The notes under the pieces: model-generated
Database searches by the model: none
What the model was told of the DNA's origin: nothing
What the model saw: only the letters and a program-made list of their open reading frames with translations
Shown: piece after piece, positions 20,096 to 29,221 of the stretch
Numbering within the stretch: the stretch's first letter is position 1
How the letters are laid out: each line of letters opens with the position of its first letter
Translations under genes and position numbers: made by a program
IMG/VR virus record: IMGVR_UViG_3300025598_000023
Coordinates: 47,325-111,324 of that record
From: a virus
Direction: 5' to 3' (one strand)
Length of the DNA: 64,000 nucleotides

Positions 20096-21287
20096 TATTT
20101 GTATATTGCCTTGGATTAGTATAGAAACAACACCACTTGGACAAATGCGAGTTTGTTGTTTAGCAAATGAAAATATTAAAGATACGAATGGCAAAGATTT
20201 GCTCATTGAAAACACAACACTATCATCTGCTTTTGTAAGTGAATATATGAATGATCTTCGTAAGTCTTTTATAAATGGTGAAAAACCATCTGTGTGCAAT
20301 CGTTGTTGGAGCGAAGAAGAAAGTGGACGAACTAGTAAGCGACAAAATAGTTACAATCGTCTTGGTAATCTTGTAAAGCATATTGATTTTAGTAATCCAA
20401 ATAGTGGTGATTTAATATTTCTTGATTTAAAATTAGGAAACATTTGTAATCTTAAATGCAGAATTTGTGGTAGTTTTAGTAGTTCAAAGTGGGCGCAAGA
20501 AGAAATAGAAATTAATAAAGAATATCTTACTGAATATCATAGACCAGCAAAAGAGTTCTTAAGACAAGGACAATGGCCTCGACAAGTTTCTGCTTTTTGG
20601 AATGATTTAGATGTTTTGCTGCCACACATCCGCTATTTGGAATTTACAGGTGGTGAACCATTTTTAATCACCGAACATTTTGACTTTTTGCGTCAAGCTA
20701 TAAATCTTGGTGTTGCAAAAAATATTGAAATTCATTATAACACTAATGGAACACAGTTTCCTGAAGATGCAATAGATATATGGAAACAATTTAAACTTGT
20801 AGAAATCGCACTTAGCATTGATGATATGGGTGCAAGATTTGAATATCAACGTTATGGTGCTAAGTGGGATATTGTTGAAAAAAATTTAAAAAACTTTAGA
20901 GACTTGCGAGATAAAAATAAGAATATTGTGCTACAATTATGTTTAACTGTAAACGCATTAAATTTTTATTATATAGATGAAATATTAAATTGGGTTCCGC
21001 ATCAAATGTTTAATTACCATTATCTTAATGTAGTTCATGATCCACCACATTTTTGTATTAAGAACCTTAATGATGATGCAAAAGAAATGATAACAAGAAA
21101 AATTTCTCAAGCAAATATTCCATCTATATTTGTTGATGAAATTAAAAATTTATTGCAATTTATGAATAGTGGAACTGGCACAGATTGTTCATATCTGATA
21201 CAAGTATTACGTGATAGTGATAAATTTCGCAAACAACATCTTGCAGATCATCATCCAGAGTTGGCGGCAGCGATTGGTTATGAATGA
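20088..21287 (+). CDS. twitch-type radical SAM protein 4
   Basis: 399 residues, overlapping the previous stop by eight bases. Cys positions ICILPW, VCC and SVCNRCW in the first 75 residues match the twitch region of its neighbours. The SAM cluster CNLKCRIC is at residues 120-127, followed by LEFTGGEPFLI. A DPPHF segment near the C-terminus parallels DPPHY in the preceding gene. Substrate unknown. Confidence 0.85.
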   Translation: MNNICILPWISIETTPLGQMRVCCLANENIKDTNGKDLLIENTTLSSAFVSEYMNDLRKSFINGEKPSVCNRCWSEEESGRTSKRQNSYNRLGNLVKHIDFSNPNSGDLIFLDLKLGNICNLKCRICGSFSSSKWAQEEIEINKEYLTEYHRPAKEFLRQGQWPRQVSAFWNDLDVLLPHIRYLEFTGGEPFLITEHFDFLRQAINLGVAKNIEIHYNTNGTQFPEDAIDIWKQFKLVEIALSIDDMGARFEYQRYGAKWDIVEKNLKNFRDLRDKNKNIVLQLCLTVNALNFYYIDEILNWVPHQMFNYHYLNVVHDPPHFCIKNLNDDAKEMITRKISQANIPSIFVDEIKNLLQFMNSGTGTDCSYLIQVLRDSDKFRKQHLADHHPELAAAIGYE

Positions 21288-22584
21288 TTTTTGTGTAGCA
21301 CCGTGGACACATACATATATCTCACCTCAAGGTGAACGCCGTTTATGCTGTGCATCACGTGAACCTGCACAGAACTTTAAACAATATATTGATACCGCTG
21401 GTGGTAATGGACAATTTAATCCGCTTACATTAAAGGAATGGTGGAATGGTGAACATATTAGGGAAATTAGAAAACAATGGTTGTCTGGTGAAGTTCCTTC
21501 TGCATGTGAAGTCTGTGATAAGAAGTTACTTAATACCTCTGTTTATCGCGATTACTTTGGTCACTTGTTTGGTCATATTAGATCAGATATACAAGCTAAT
21601 ACTGATGCTGATGGTTATACAACTTTAGAACCAATCTCATGGGACTATCGTTATAGTAATGTATGCAACTTCAAATGTCGCATGTGTGGCGATATGTTAA
21701 GCAGCGCGTGGGAAGTTGAAGTTCGCAAAAATTCTATGGTTGATTTGTCTAATCCAAAGAATTATTGGATGCAACCAAAGAACCGCCATGCTATCCGTGA
21801 TTTTACTCGTGATGTTGTAATACCAGAATTTAAACAAGCCATTGAAAACAAAAGTGTGCGCGAAATTTACTGGGTAGGTGGCGAACCACTACTTTATGAT
21901 GAGCACTGGACATTCATGCGCCGTATAATTGAATTGGGGTATGCAGATCAAGTTCGTGTGCGATATAATACTAATTTAAGTTATTGCAAAGATTCGCAAG
22001 GAACACTTTGGGATTTATTGCAACACTTTCCGCATTGGGAAATATGTGCAAGTTTAGATGGAACAGGAGCGATTGGTGAATATATTAGAACTGGCCTTGA
22101 CTATGATATGTTTTTACAAAATTTTAGACACGGTGTTGAACAATCAAAACATCCTCGTCAGATGCGTATCGACTTTACTCTTACTACCCCTGGGTTATTT
22201 GATTTGGAAAATATCATCGCTCTTGCTGATGAACTGAATGTTGAATTATTAAGTAAGGTAGTATTTGCTTTCTCGCCTGACATACTAATAAGCCCCTTGG
22301 CACTACCTAGAATGGTGCTAGAACCACTTTTAGATGGTATACAGAAGCGTATTAAACCGCTCATTACTCGTCGCACACAAAGTTTATGGGATGTTCTAGA
22401 ACATCTTAAAACTCGTCCTACATTTGCAGAACAGTTTTCTGATACCTATAAACGTGAGGCAATTCGTGGTAAAACGCATCTTTTAAAATTGGAATCTATT
22501 CGCAAAGATGCTAAAATAAAAATGGAAGATATTCTATCAAGTGAACCAACTGTTCTATCATGGTGGAATTCTATTGGTGAATAA
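21280..22584 (+). CDS. twitch-type radical SAM protein 5
   Basis: 434 residues from the ATG at 21280, overlapping the previous stop by eight bases; upstream in-frame codons lack conserved content. FCVAPWTHTYISPQGERRLCC and ACEVCD give the N-terminal twitch cysteines. CNFKCRMC (residues 129-136) binds the SAM cluster, and YWVGGEPLLY follows. It is the last of six consecutive radical SAM genes. Confidence 0.85.
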   Translation: MNDFCVAPWTHTYISPQGERRLCCASREPAQNFKQYIDTAGGNGQFNPLTLKEWWNGEHIREIRKQWLSGEVPSACEVCDKKLLNTSVYRDYFGHLFGHIRSDIQANTDADGYTTLEPISWDYRYSNVCNFKCRMCGDMLSSAWEVEVRKNSMVDLSNPKNYWMQPKNRHAIRDFTRDVVIPEFKQAIENKSVREIYWVGGEPLLYDEHWTFMRRIIELGYADQVRVRYNTNLSYCKDSQGTLWDLLQHFPHWEICASLDGTGAIGEYIRTGLDYDMFLQNFRHGVEQSKHPRQMRIDFTLTTPGLFDLENIIALADELNVELLSKVVFAFSPDILISPLALPRMVLEPLLDGIQKRIKPLITRRTQSLWDVLEHLKTRPTFAEQFSDTYKREAIRGKTHLLKLESIRKDAKIKMEDILSSEPTVLSWWNSIGE

Positions 22585-22585
22585 C

Positions 22586-22798
22586 ATGATAGAAGATTGT
22601 GGTAAGTGCTATGAATGTCTTAAAAGTAAAACGATTAAGATGCGTTTTAAAGATGATAGTTATTATGATATGCCTATAGTTAATACTCGCATGATACTTT
22701 GCGTGGAATGTGGCAATAAGCGTTGCCCACATGCTACCGACCATCGTTTTACGTGCACTGGAAGTAATGAGCCAGGTCAAATAGGAAGCCGATACTAA
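22586..22798 (+). CDS. small Cys-rich protein
   Basis: 70 residues, starting one base after the last radical SAM stop. Two cysteine pairs, CGKCYEC near the start and CVECGNKRCPHATDH near residue 40, suggest one or two zinc sites or an iron-sulfur site. The C-terminus (FTCTGSNEPGQIGS) resembles a small conserved phage protein often seen in aquatic phages. Its stop overlaps the next ATG (TAATG). It may support the neighbouring enzymes; function unknown. Confidence 0.65.
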   Translation: MIEDCGKCYECLKSKTIKMRFKDDSYYDMPIVNTRMILCVECGNKRCPHATDHRFTCTGSNEPGQIGSRY

Positions 22799-23904
22799 TG
22801 ACTGTTATAATGACCCTTCGCAATCCTTTAAATAAAGAAGATTTATTGCCTGTAATTATTGAACCTAATGAAACACAGTTAGCAGTAGATTGGATGGCTG
22901 CATTAAAAGTAGAACTACAGCGCAATAGTATTTTAGAAAAGAATTATTGTTGGCACGGTTGGCCAAATGGCGCAAGAAACCTAGAGTATCTTACTAGTGA
23001 ATTAAGTCGTCATGCGTTAAACATTTGGAAGTATAATGAACTCGGCATATGGCAAAGTGCTGGTTTAGCTAATATAAAAATTGAAACTGTTTATACACCA
23101 GAAACAGTTATGTTGCCATTAACTGAAGTAAAAAACAGTGGTGGTCCAAATCATGATGTTATGAATATCGTGCATAATTACTTTGAACATTTACAAGGCA
23201 CGGTTGAAAATTTAAGTCCATATTACAAACTAGCTCCACCAAATATCAAATATAGTATAAGACAACTAAACAATCTTTGCCATGAAATTGAAACACTATG
23301 TTTAAGTTTGCGAAAGCAGAAACATAATCCAGATTGGGTTCGTCCAAGCCAAATAACAACATTTCTGAATACCGTTCGTTATAATTTAACAGATGAACAT
23401 CGCAATGGGTTTATAACTAATGGTTATGACCGTAAATTTGCTCATGTTTATATGCATTGGACACAAATTGGTAAAACGCTAATGGAGGTATTCCGTGATG
23501 AAGGTGCTCCCATTTTAGATCAAGCTACATGCGATGCCATCACACATTTGCAATATTACAGTGGAGAGTTTGATATTGAGTGGGGTCGTGATGTTTGTTA
23601 TGGAAAACATGATTGGCATACACGCGAGATTGATGCTTTTAATAAATGGTTGCGGCGTGAAGGTTACAATCCAACTGATACATCACTAAGTCTTGGTTAT
23701 CTGGAACTTGGTTCTATAAATTTAGAAAAAAGTTTTGGAACAACTGATATTACAAAGATTTGGGATATAATGGGTAACTATCTTGACATATATAGTCTTG
23801 AAGTTGATGGACAAACCGCTGTTTACGATTACATTTGGAGTGATGAAGATCACGAACAACGCCAAATTAATTATTTGATGCCTGGTTACAATAGTCATGT
23901 TTGA
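22798..23904 (+). CDS. conserved unknown protein at the end of the radical SAM array
   Basis: 368 residues, no family recognised. His, Glu and Asp residues are clustered: HDVMNIVHNYFEHLQGTVE, NNLCHEIETL, VYMHWTQIGKTLMEVFRDEG and FDIEWGRDVCYGKHDWH. The pattern of H...E pairs on predicted helices could bind metal. It is coupled to the small Cys-rich gene (TAATG) and overlaps the next gene by eight bases, so it very likely works with the radical SAM and repeat/glycosyltransferase proteins. Confidence 0.65.
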   Translation: MTVIMTLRNPLNKEDLLPVIIEPNETQLAVDWMAALKVELQRNSILEKNYCWHGWPNGARNLEYLTSELSRHALNIWKYNELGIWQSAGLANIKIETVYTPETVMLPLTEVKNSGGPNHDVMNIVHNYFEHLQGTVENLSPYYKLAPPNIKYSIRQLNNLCHEIETLCLSLRKQKHNPDWVRPSQITTFLNTVRYNLTDEHRNGFITNGYDRKFAHVYMHWTQIGKTLMEVFRDEGAPILDQATCDAITHLQYYSGEFDIEWGRDVCYGKHDWHTREIDAFNKWLRREGYNPTDTSLSLGYLELGSINLEKSFGTTDITKIWDIMGNYLDIYSLEVDGQTAVYDYIWSDEDHEQRQINYLMPGYNSHV

Positions 23905-26803
23905 TACCTATTGGTATGATTATGCAGATTGCAATGATATTAAAGAATTAATTGCCAAAGCAATTGCTTCCAGTCGCACCGAATATATTTGGCTGCGTCA
24001 TCGTGCAGTAGATTATACTAATTTTAATTTACGATTTATTCCACCGCGACATCAATCAAACATGTTGCATGCTTGGGCAAGTCATGATAATCCAAAATGT
24101 TACACAACGTGGTTAATACCAATTGAAAATTATGGTGAGATATTTTATCACGATGGTATATTACCTATTGTACAACAACCAACTTGGACAACAAGCGAAC
24201 AAGTATTATATGATGGTTTTAATTTTAATTGGTACCCTGATGTATGGGATTGGGATAAACAACATCACTTTGCAATGGATGGCACTACTCAATTATCTTA
24301 CACAAGTGTAGGAAATGGCAATGAAGTAAAATATCATATTAGCAACTTGCGTTTTAAATCTATAGGTGTTTGGTATGATACAGATATTATAGATGATTCA
24401 CCTTATGAATGGAATTGGATTGCAGATAATCGTATTGACTATACCGATTTTAATTGGAACTGGTTGCCTGATAGATGGGATGCAGATAAAATACATGAAT
24501 TTTGTATGTGGGGCGCGGAACAATTATCTTATACACGATTAATGCGTCGAAATTGTAAAAAAGAAAAAGTCTATCACTCCTCATATCTTACTTTTAAGAA
24601 TATTCCTAAATTGCATCAATTAGAATCTATAGATAGCGAGTGGATTTGGATTATTGACGAGCGTATAGATTATAGCAACTTTAATTTTAATTGGTTGCCG
24701 CCAGCGTGGGATATTAACAAAACACATGCGTTTGTCATGAGTGGCACAACACAACTTGCCTATACTTTTTTACACAATACAAAGCATGCAAGCAAACAAA
24801 TAAAGTATCATATAACAGATTTAAAATTTGATGCTACAAAACAAAATGATGAATGGGTTTGGGAAACAGATGAACGCATAGATTATAGTCATTTTGATTT
24901 TGATTGGTTACCAGATGCATGGGATGCAAATAAAACTCATGCTTTTGCTATGCATGGAACCGAACAGTTGTGCTATACTTTTTTACGCAATACAAAAGTT
25001 GAAAGTGTTGAAACAAAATATCATAAAACAGATTTGCGATTCAAAAGTGATATTGAAAATGATGAATGGGTTTGGATTAAAGACGATAGAATAGATTATA
25101 GTGATTTTGATTTTGATTGGTTACCTGATGCGTGGGATGCCGATAAAACACACGTATTTTGTATGGCTGGCACAAAACATCTAGGATATACTAAACTTAT
25201 AAACACCAATATTAAAAATCCCAAAATAATTTATCACAGCAGTAATTTAAAATTTTTACCACAAGTGCGTCCAGTCATTTATTGGCAAGATTACACTAAT
25301 AGTTTTAATTTAGAAACGTTTAAATCATTAGCAATGGGAAGTGAATGGACATGGATTGCTGATCGTCGCATTGATTATAGCGATTGGGACTTTGATTGGT
25401 TACCTGATGGATGGGATACGAATTATATTCATTGTTTTACAATGAAAGACAAAGAACAATTAAGTTATACTATTCTTATTCACAGAGATGCAATTACAAA
25501 TTTCGTAGATTACAAATATCACACAGCACAGCTACAGTTCAATGATACACATGCTGACATGTGTTTAATTAACACGAACTCATTTGATAATACTATTACG
25601 CAAGACTTTCAAGTTCGTTTAATTACAACAATGGAAGAAGCAATCAAAGCTGCTGTTGCAAAAAGTAAACGTGAATGGTTATGGCTTTATAGTGATTGTT
25701 GTGAATATGATGGTTTTGATTGGTCATGGTTGCCAGACCTTGATCAACGTGAACAAGTGCATTGTTGGCCAAGTGGAACTTGTGAAAAAGGCGATACATT
25801 TTTAATACACGTTCCAAGTTTTAATCCTAATAAAATTAAGTATAATTTTGAACATAGTGCAGTTATCAGAAAAAAATGGACACTTGTCAATTATAAAGAG
25901 GACAATTTAGCCCAAGCCTTACAATACAAAAGCAGTGCAATATACACTATTTTTTGCAAGGAGACTATAGGTAATATTCCTGATGTTTGTTTATGGGATA
26001 AGCGACCTATAATATCTTTAAACAATTCCAATAGTTCAAGTTTAGTGCCTCGTGATTGTATAGTAAAAAAAGAAATATACGAGTATCCGCATCTTATGAA
26101 AATATCAGAAGATATAAAAACACAATATGATATTGTTTTTATAAGTTATGACGAAGTTCAAGCAGATGAAAATTATGTTAAATTATTAGAATCATATCCA
26201 CATGCCAAACGAGTGCATGGTGTAGAAGGAATGGAAAATGCATTGGCTGCTGCAGCTAAATGTAGCAATACTGACTATTTTTATGCTGTTTTTGCTAAAA
26301 CAAAATTATATGAAAGTTGGGATTTTACAACCGAACCAGATTACTGGCGTGATCCTCGCAACTATATCTTTTATGCTATTAATACATCAAATGATTTGGT
26401 ATACGGTGAAATGGGAATTGTTTTGTATAACAAAAAATTCTTACTTACTGCGCCATCTTACGATGAATTAGGAATAGATTTTACTATGAGTTTTCCAGTT
26501 CAGGTAATTCCACAAATTAGTGCCTATGGAGAATTTGCCACTGACCCTTATCGTGCATGGAGAACTGCTTTTCGTGAAACATGTAAGTTAGCATACTTTA
26601 ATAGCCAAAAATCATGCATTGAAACTCAATATCGTATTAACCAATGGAAAACTTATGCTCATGGTGAACATGCAGAAGACGTTTTAAGAGGTGCCAATGA
26701 TGGATATCAATATTTTATTGAAAATAGTGACGATTTGTCAGCACTTAAGAAAACATTTCGTTGGGATTGGCTCAAGAATTATTATAATTCCAAATACAAC
26801 TAA
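23897..26803 (+). CDS. eight-repeat Trp/Asp-rich protein fused to glycosyltransferase-like domain
   Basis: 968 residues. Residues about 29-650 hold eight related units of roughly 70 residues. Each has a pattern EW.W..D.RIDYS.F.F.WLPD.WD, then H.F.M.GT..L.YT, then YH...L.F. Residues about 740-870 match the paralogue at 14097 (DIVFISYDEVQAD, AKRVHGVEGMENALAAAA, TDYFYAVF), but the DGD of that gene is replaced by AVF, so metal-binding may be lost. The gene closes the plus-strand operon and overlaps the convergent aminotransferase gene by 32 bases. The repeats may be a binding array; activity unknown. Confidence 0.7.
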   Translation: MFDTYWYDYADCNDIKELIAKAIASSRTEYIWLRHRAVDYTNFNLRFIPPRHQSNMLHAWASHDNPKCYTTWLIPIENYGEIFYHDGILPIVQQPTWTTSEQVLYDGFNFNWYPDVWDWDKQHHFAMDGTTQLSYTSVGNGNEVKYHISNLRFKSIGVWYDTDIIDDSPYEWNWIADNRIDYTDFNWNWLPDRWDADKIHEFCMWGAEQLSYTRLMRRNCKKEKVYHSSYLTFKNIPKLHQLESIDSEWIWIIDERIDYSNFNFNWLPPAWDINKTHAFVMSGTTQLAYTFLHNTKHASKQIKYHITDLKFDATKQNDEWVWETDERIDYSHFDFDWLPDAWDANKTHAFAMHGTEQLCYTFLRNTKVESVETKYHKTDLRFKSDIENDEWVWIKDDRIDYSDFDFDWLPDAWDADKTHVFCMAGTKHLGYTKLINTNIKNPKIIYHSSNLKFLPQVRPVIYWQDYTNSFNLETFKSLAMGSEWTWIADRRIDYSDWDFDWLPDGWDTNYIHCFTMKDKEQLSYTILIHRDAITNFVDYKYHTAQLQFNDTHADMCLINTNSFDNTITQDFQVRLITTMEEAIKAAVAKSKREWLWLYSDCCEYDGFDWSWLPDLDQREQVHCWPSGTCEKGDTFLIHVPSFNPNKIKYNFEHSAVIRKKWTLVNYKEDNLAQALQYKSSAIYTIFCKETIGNIPDVCLWDKRPIISLNNSNSSSLVPRDCIVKKEIYEYPHLMKISEDIKTQYDIVFISYDEVQADENYVKLLESYPHAKRVHGVEGMENALAAAAKCSNTDYFYAVFAKTKLYESWDFTTEPDYWRDPRNYIFYAINTSNDLVYGEMGIVLYNKKFLLTAPSYDELGIDFTMSFPVQVIPQISAYGEFATDPYRAWRTAFRETCKLAYFNSQKSCIETQYRINQWKTYAHGEHAEDVLRGANDGYQYFIENSDDLSALKKTFRWDWLKNYYNSKYN
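23981..25855 (+). repeat. eight tandem coding repeats (about 210 bp)
   Basis: Eight imperfect units encode the Trp/Asp-rich module. The period is near 210 bases in the centre (starts near 24637, 24850 and 25060). Units five and six are similar at the DNA level, for instance the shared GATGAATGGGTTTGG at both starts and GATTTTGATTGGTTACC inside, which points to recent duplication. Outer units have diverged and spacers vary. Confidence 0.75.
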
Positions 26804-27851
26804 CAATATATTCAAGTTCACTTTGTTTAAGTTGCGCAAAAACTGGCAAACTCAAACAAGTGGCTGCTAATTCTTCACTACTTGGCAATTGTAATAAACT
26901 TTTATAAACTGGTTGCTGATGTAATGCTAAAGGAAATTGTAGTCCAGTTTCAATTCCATGTTCTGCTAGATACTGACGTAAAACATCTCTGCTAGGTGAA
27001 ACAATTACAAATTGATTCCATACATGATCGCTATACGGATTGGTAAGAGGTAATATAATTCCGCTGCCTGCAAGATTTTCCAAATAATATCTTGCATTAA
27101 TATCACGTTGTTTATTCCACTTTTTAAGAAATGGAATTTTTGCAGTAACTATTGCTGCTTGCATAGCATCAAGCCGTTCATTGTATCCAATGCCAGTATG
27201 AATATACTTTTCTGTTCGAGCATGGTCTCTGTAGTATCTAATCTTTTCGCATACCTCAACGGAGCCAGTAACAGCGCCAGCGTCTCCCATTGCACTTAAA
27301 TTTTTACCAGGATAAAAACTATAACAAGTTGCATATACAAAATCATTGACATCAACTAGAGTGTTATAACATACTGCGCTTTGTGCTGCATCACGAATAA
27401 GCGGAATACCAACGCTTACGCTGCGCAGTTTTTCAATATCAATAGTTTGCCCATATAAATCAACAAATATTATAGCTTTTGTTTTTTCTGTAATTGCTGT
27501 GGCAACAGCATCAATATTAATTGTATAGTATTGATCTATATCAACAAAGATTGGAGTAGCACCAAGTTGGCTTACGACTTCTGCGGTGCTCATAAAACTC
27601 ATTGCTGGCACAATTACTTCATCGCCGCTGCCAATCCCCAAACTCAACAAAGATAAAAATAGTGCACTTGTTCCACTGCTGGTTCCAGCACAATCTTTAT
27701 TATCGGTATAATTTGCCCATGCAACTTCAAATTGTTTAACTGCATCTCCGCCAATAAAATTACTATTGGCAATACAATTTCTTATAGCATTATCTATTTC
27801 ATATTGACATTCTTTATATTCTGCATACAAGTTTGCATATGGTATTTTCAT
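26772..27851 (-). CDS. DegT/DnrJ/EryC1/StrS-family aminotransferase (A)
   Basis: 359 residues from the ATG at 27851, which overlaps the upstream stop in an ATGA. The PLP-binding lysine is K183 in SFYPGKNLSAMGDAGAV, the ring-stacking region has DAAQS (D154), and GTSSGTSALF is the phosphate-binding segment. These enzymes transaminate nucleotide-linked keto sugars. It is the last gene of an operon with an epimerase, a second DegT enzyme and a DesII-like radical SAM enzyme. In desosamine synthesis such enzymes act at C4 (DesI) or C3 (DesV); which applies here is inference. Confidence 0.85.
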   Translation of the reverse strand: MKIPYANLYAEYKECQYEIDNAIRNCIANSNFIGGDAVKQFEVAWANYTDNKDCAGTSSGTSALFLSLLSLGIGSGDEVIVPAMSFMSTAEVVSQLGATPIFVDIDQYYTINIDAVATAITEKTKAIIFVDLYGQTIDIEKLRSVSVGIPLIRDAAQSAVCYNTLVDVNDFVYATCYSFYPGKNLSAMGDAGAVTGSVEVCEKIRYYRDHARTEKYIHTGIGYNERLDAMQAAIVTAKIPFLKKWNKQRDINARYYLENLAGSGIILPLTNPYSDHVWNQFVIVSPSRDVLRQYLAEHGIETGLQFPLALHQQPVYKSLLQLPSSEELAATCLSLPVFAQLKQSELEYIVSCIWNYNNS

Positions 27852-29221
27852 CCTCGTATCCTTACTGGTCCAATTGACCAATCAATGCCATATTCTGCGT
27901 CATCTCGTGCTTGATTGATTAATAAACTTATTACATGGTCAAAAGCATCAAGAAATCCAACATCCTGTGGCAATGCACGAATTTTCTTTTTATTGTTTAC
28001 GAAAACTTTTGTAACTTCTTCAACTGATGAACCTGCGATATTTCCAATAATGTAACGATCACTGCCTGGTCTATCTAAAAATCCACTTTCGTGATAAACA
28101 TAAACATTGCCTTTTACATCTACGGCAACTGAAACTTGTGGAAAACTTTCTGGAATAATTTCATCCCAATTAATCATCCGCAAACTACCTACATTTTTAT
28201 TATATTTTAACGGCTCAAGCGCATAACCTAAATCAAAATGGGTAGACCAGTTTTTTTTAAAATCATCAATAAGTTTGAATATATCCATTAACTCGCCGCG
28301 CTCGGCATCACTTATTGTACGAATATTTTGACTAAAATCTTCACGCAGTGTAACAAAATCTATTGGTGTTGCGCATTGCTCGTTAATATAATTTATAATT
28401 TTTAAGAGTTCTTTAACATCATTTGCATGTCCTGGCAAAATAATCCAGTTTATACCAACTTTTGTTTTGGCAGCACGTTTTTTAAATTCAATAATATTAT
28501 TAATAATATGTGCAAAACTCTGGCGATTCTTTGTAACAGCATAAGCAGTGTCTTCACTAACGCCATATAAACTAAATCTAACGGCTTCTAAATCTAACAT
28601 ACCAGGATGTTTATCAAGATAACGAGCAGTCATCATATTACCATTAGTATACAACTGCATATTATATCCACGTTGTGCACCATGCGTTATTATATCACCA
28701 AGGTATGGGTTTGTTAGTGGTTCAAGACCGCCGCTTATGCGAAATCTATCTTGCCAATTAACATCTGTTTGTGGGTCTTGGTCAATAATTTGATAAAAAT
28801 AATCACGACCAATTTCTGCATATTTGTTTTCATATTTTGCAACAGGATTGCGTCCACAAAAACCGCAATAAAACATACAACTCAAACCAGTGTATAAACC
28901 AATACGATTTGGATACATCCAACGTCTTTCAATAGCAGATTGCAAAGTGTTGGTTTTTAACAATGGCATAATGGTGTTAGTCCAATATTTTGTTCCTACC
29001 CCATTATGCAAAATTCTATGCTGAGCATCATCGCTATTGCGAATTTCCTCATTAATTTTTTTATGATATTCAAGATTAAAATTATATAACTTAGCAATGC
29101 TTCTTTGACTAATAAAAGGATCATCAGCAAGCATTTGTATAACTTTTTCTGCATCATCAGATAATGCATGATTTTCTATAATATCAGTTGTGGTATCTTT
29201 GTGTTTATAACCAAGTCTCAT
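27848..29221 (-). CDS. DesII-like radical SAM enzyme (putative deoxysugar deaminase)
   Basis: 457 residues. GLSCMFYCGFC carries CX3CX2C at C115, C119 and C122. The length, a long helical N-terminal region before the cluster, and the surrounding IGLYTGLSCMF and NPVAKYENKY residues fit DesII, the TDP-4-amino-4,6-dideoxyglucose deaminase of desosamine synthesis. It sits between two DegT aminotransferases with one- and four-base overlaps, as expected for DesI/DesII/DesV chemistry. The DesII assignment rests on motif and context, not on a search; another radical SAM sugar enzyme is possible. Confidence 0.65.
   Translation of the reverse strand: MRLGYKHKDTTTDIIENHALSDDAEKVIQMLADDPFISQRSIAKLYNFNLEYHKKINEEIRNSDDAQHRILHNGVGTKYWTNTIMPLLKTNTLQSAIERRWMYPNRIGLYTGLSCMFYCGFCGRNPVAKYENKYAEIGRDYFYQIIDQDPQTDVNWQDRFRISGGLEPLTNPYLGDIITHGAQRGYNMQLYTNGNMMTARYLDKHPGMLDLEAVRFSLYGVSEDTAYAVTKNRQSFAHIINNIIEFKKRAAKTKVGINWIILPGHANDVKELLKIINYINEQCATPIDFVTLREDFSQNIRTISDAERGELMDIFKLIDDFKKNWSTHFDLGYALEPLKYNKNVGSLRMINWDEIIPESFPQVSVAVDVKGNVYVYHESGFLDRPGSDRYIIGNIAGSSVEEVTKVFVNNKKKIRALPQDVGFLDAFDHVISLLINQARDDAEYGIDWSIGPVRIRG

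Noticed and set aside
23981-25855. Possible CRISPR-like regular repeats
   Set aside because: The units are long, imperfect and in frame with a coding sequence; there are no short identical repeats with unique spacers.
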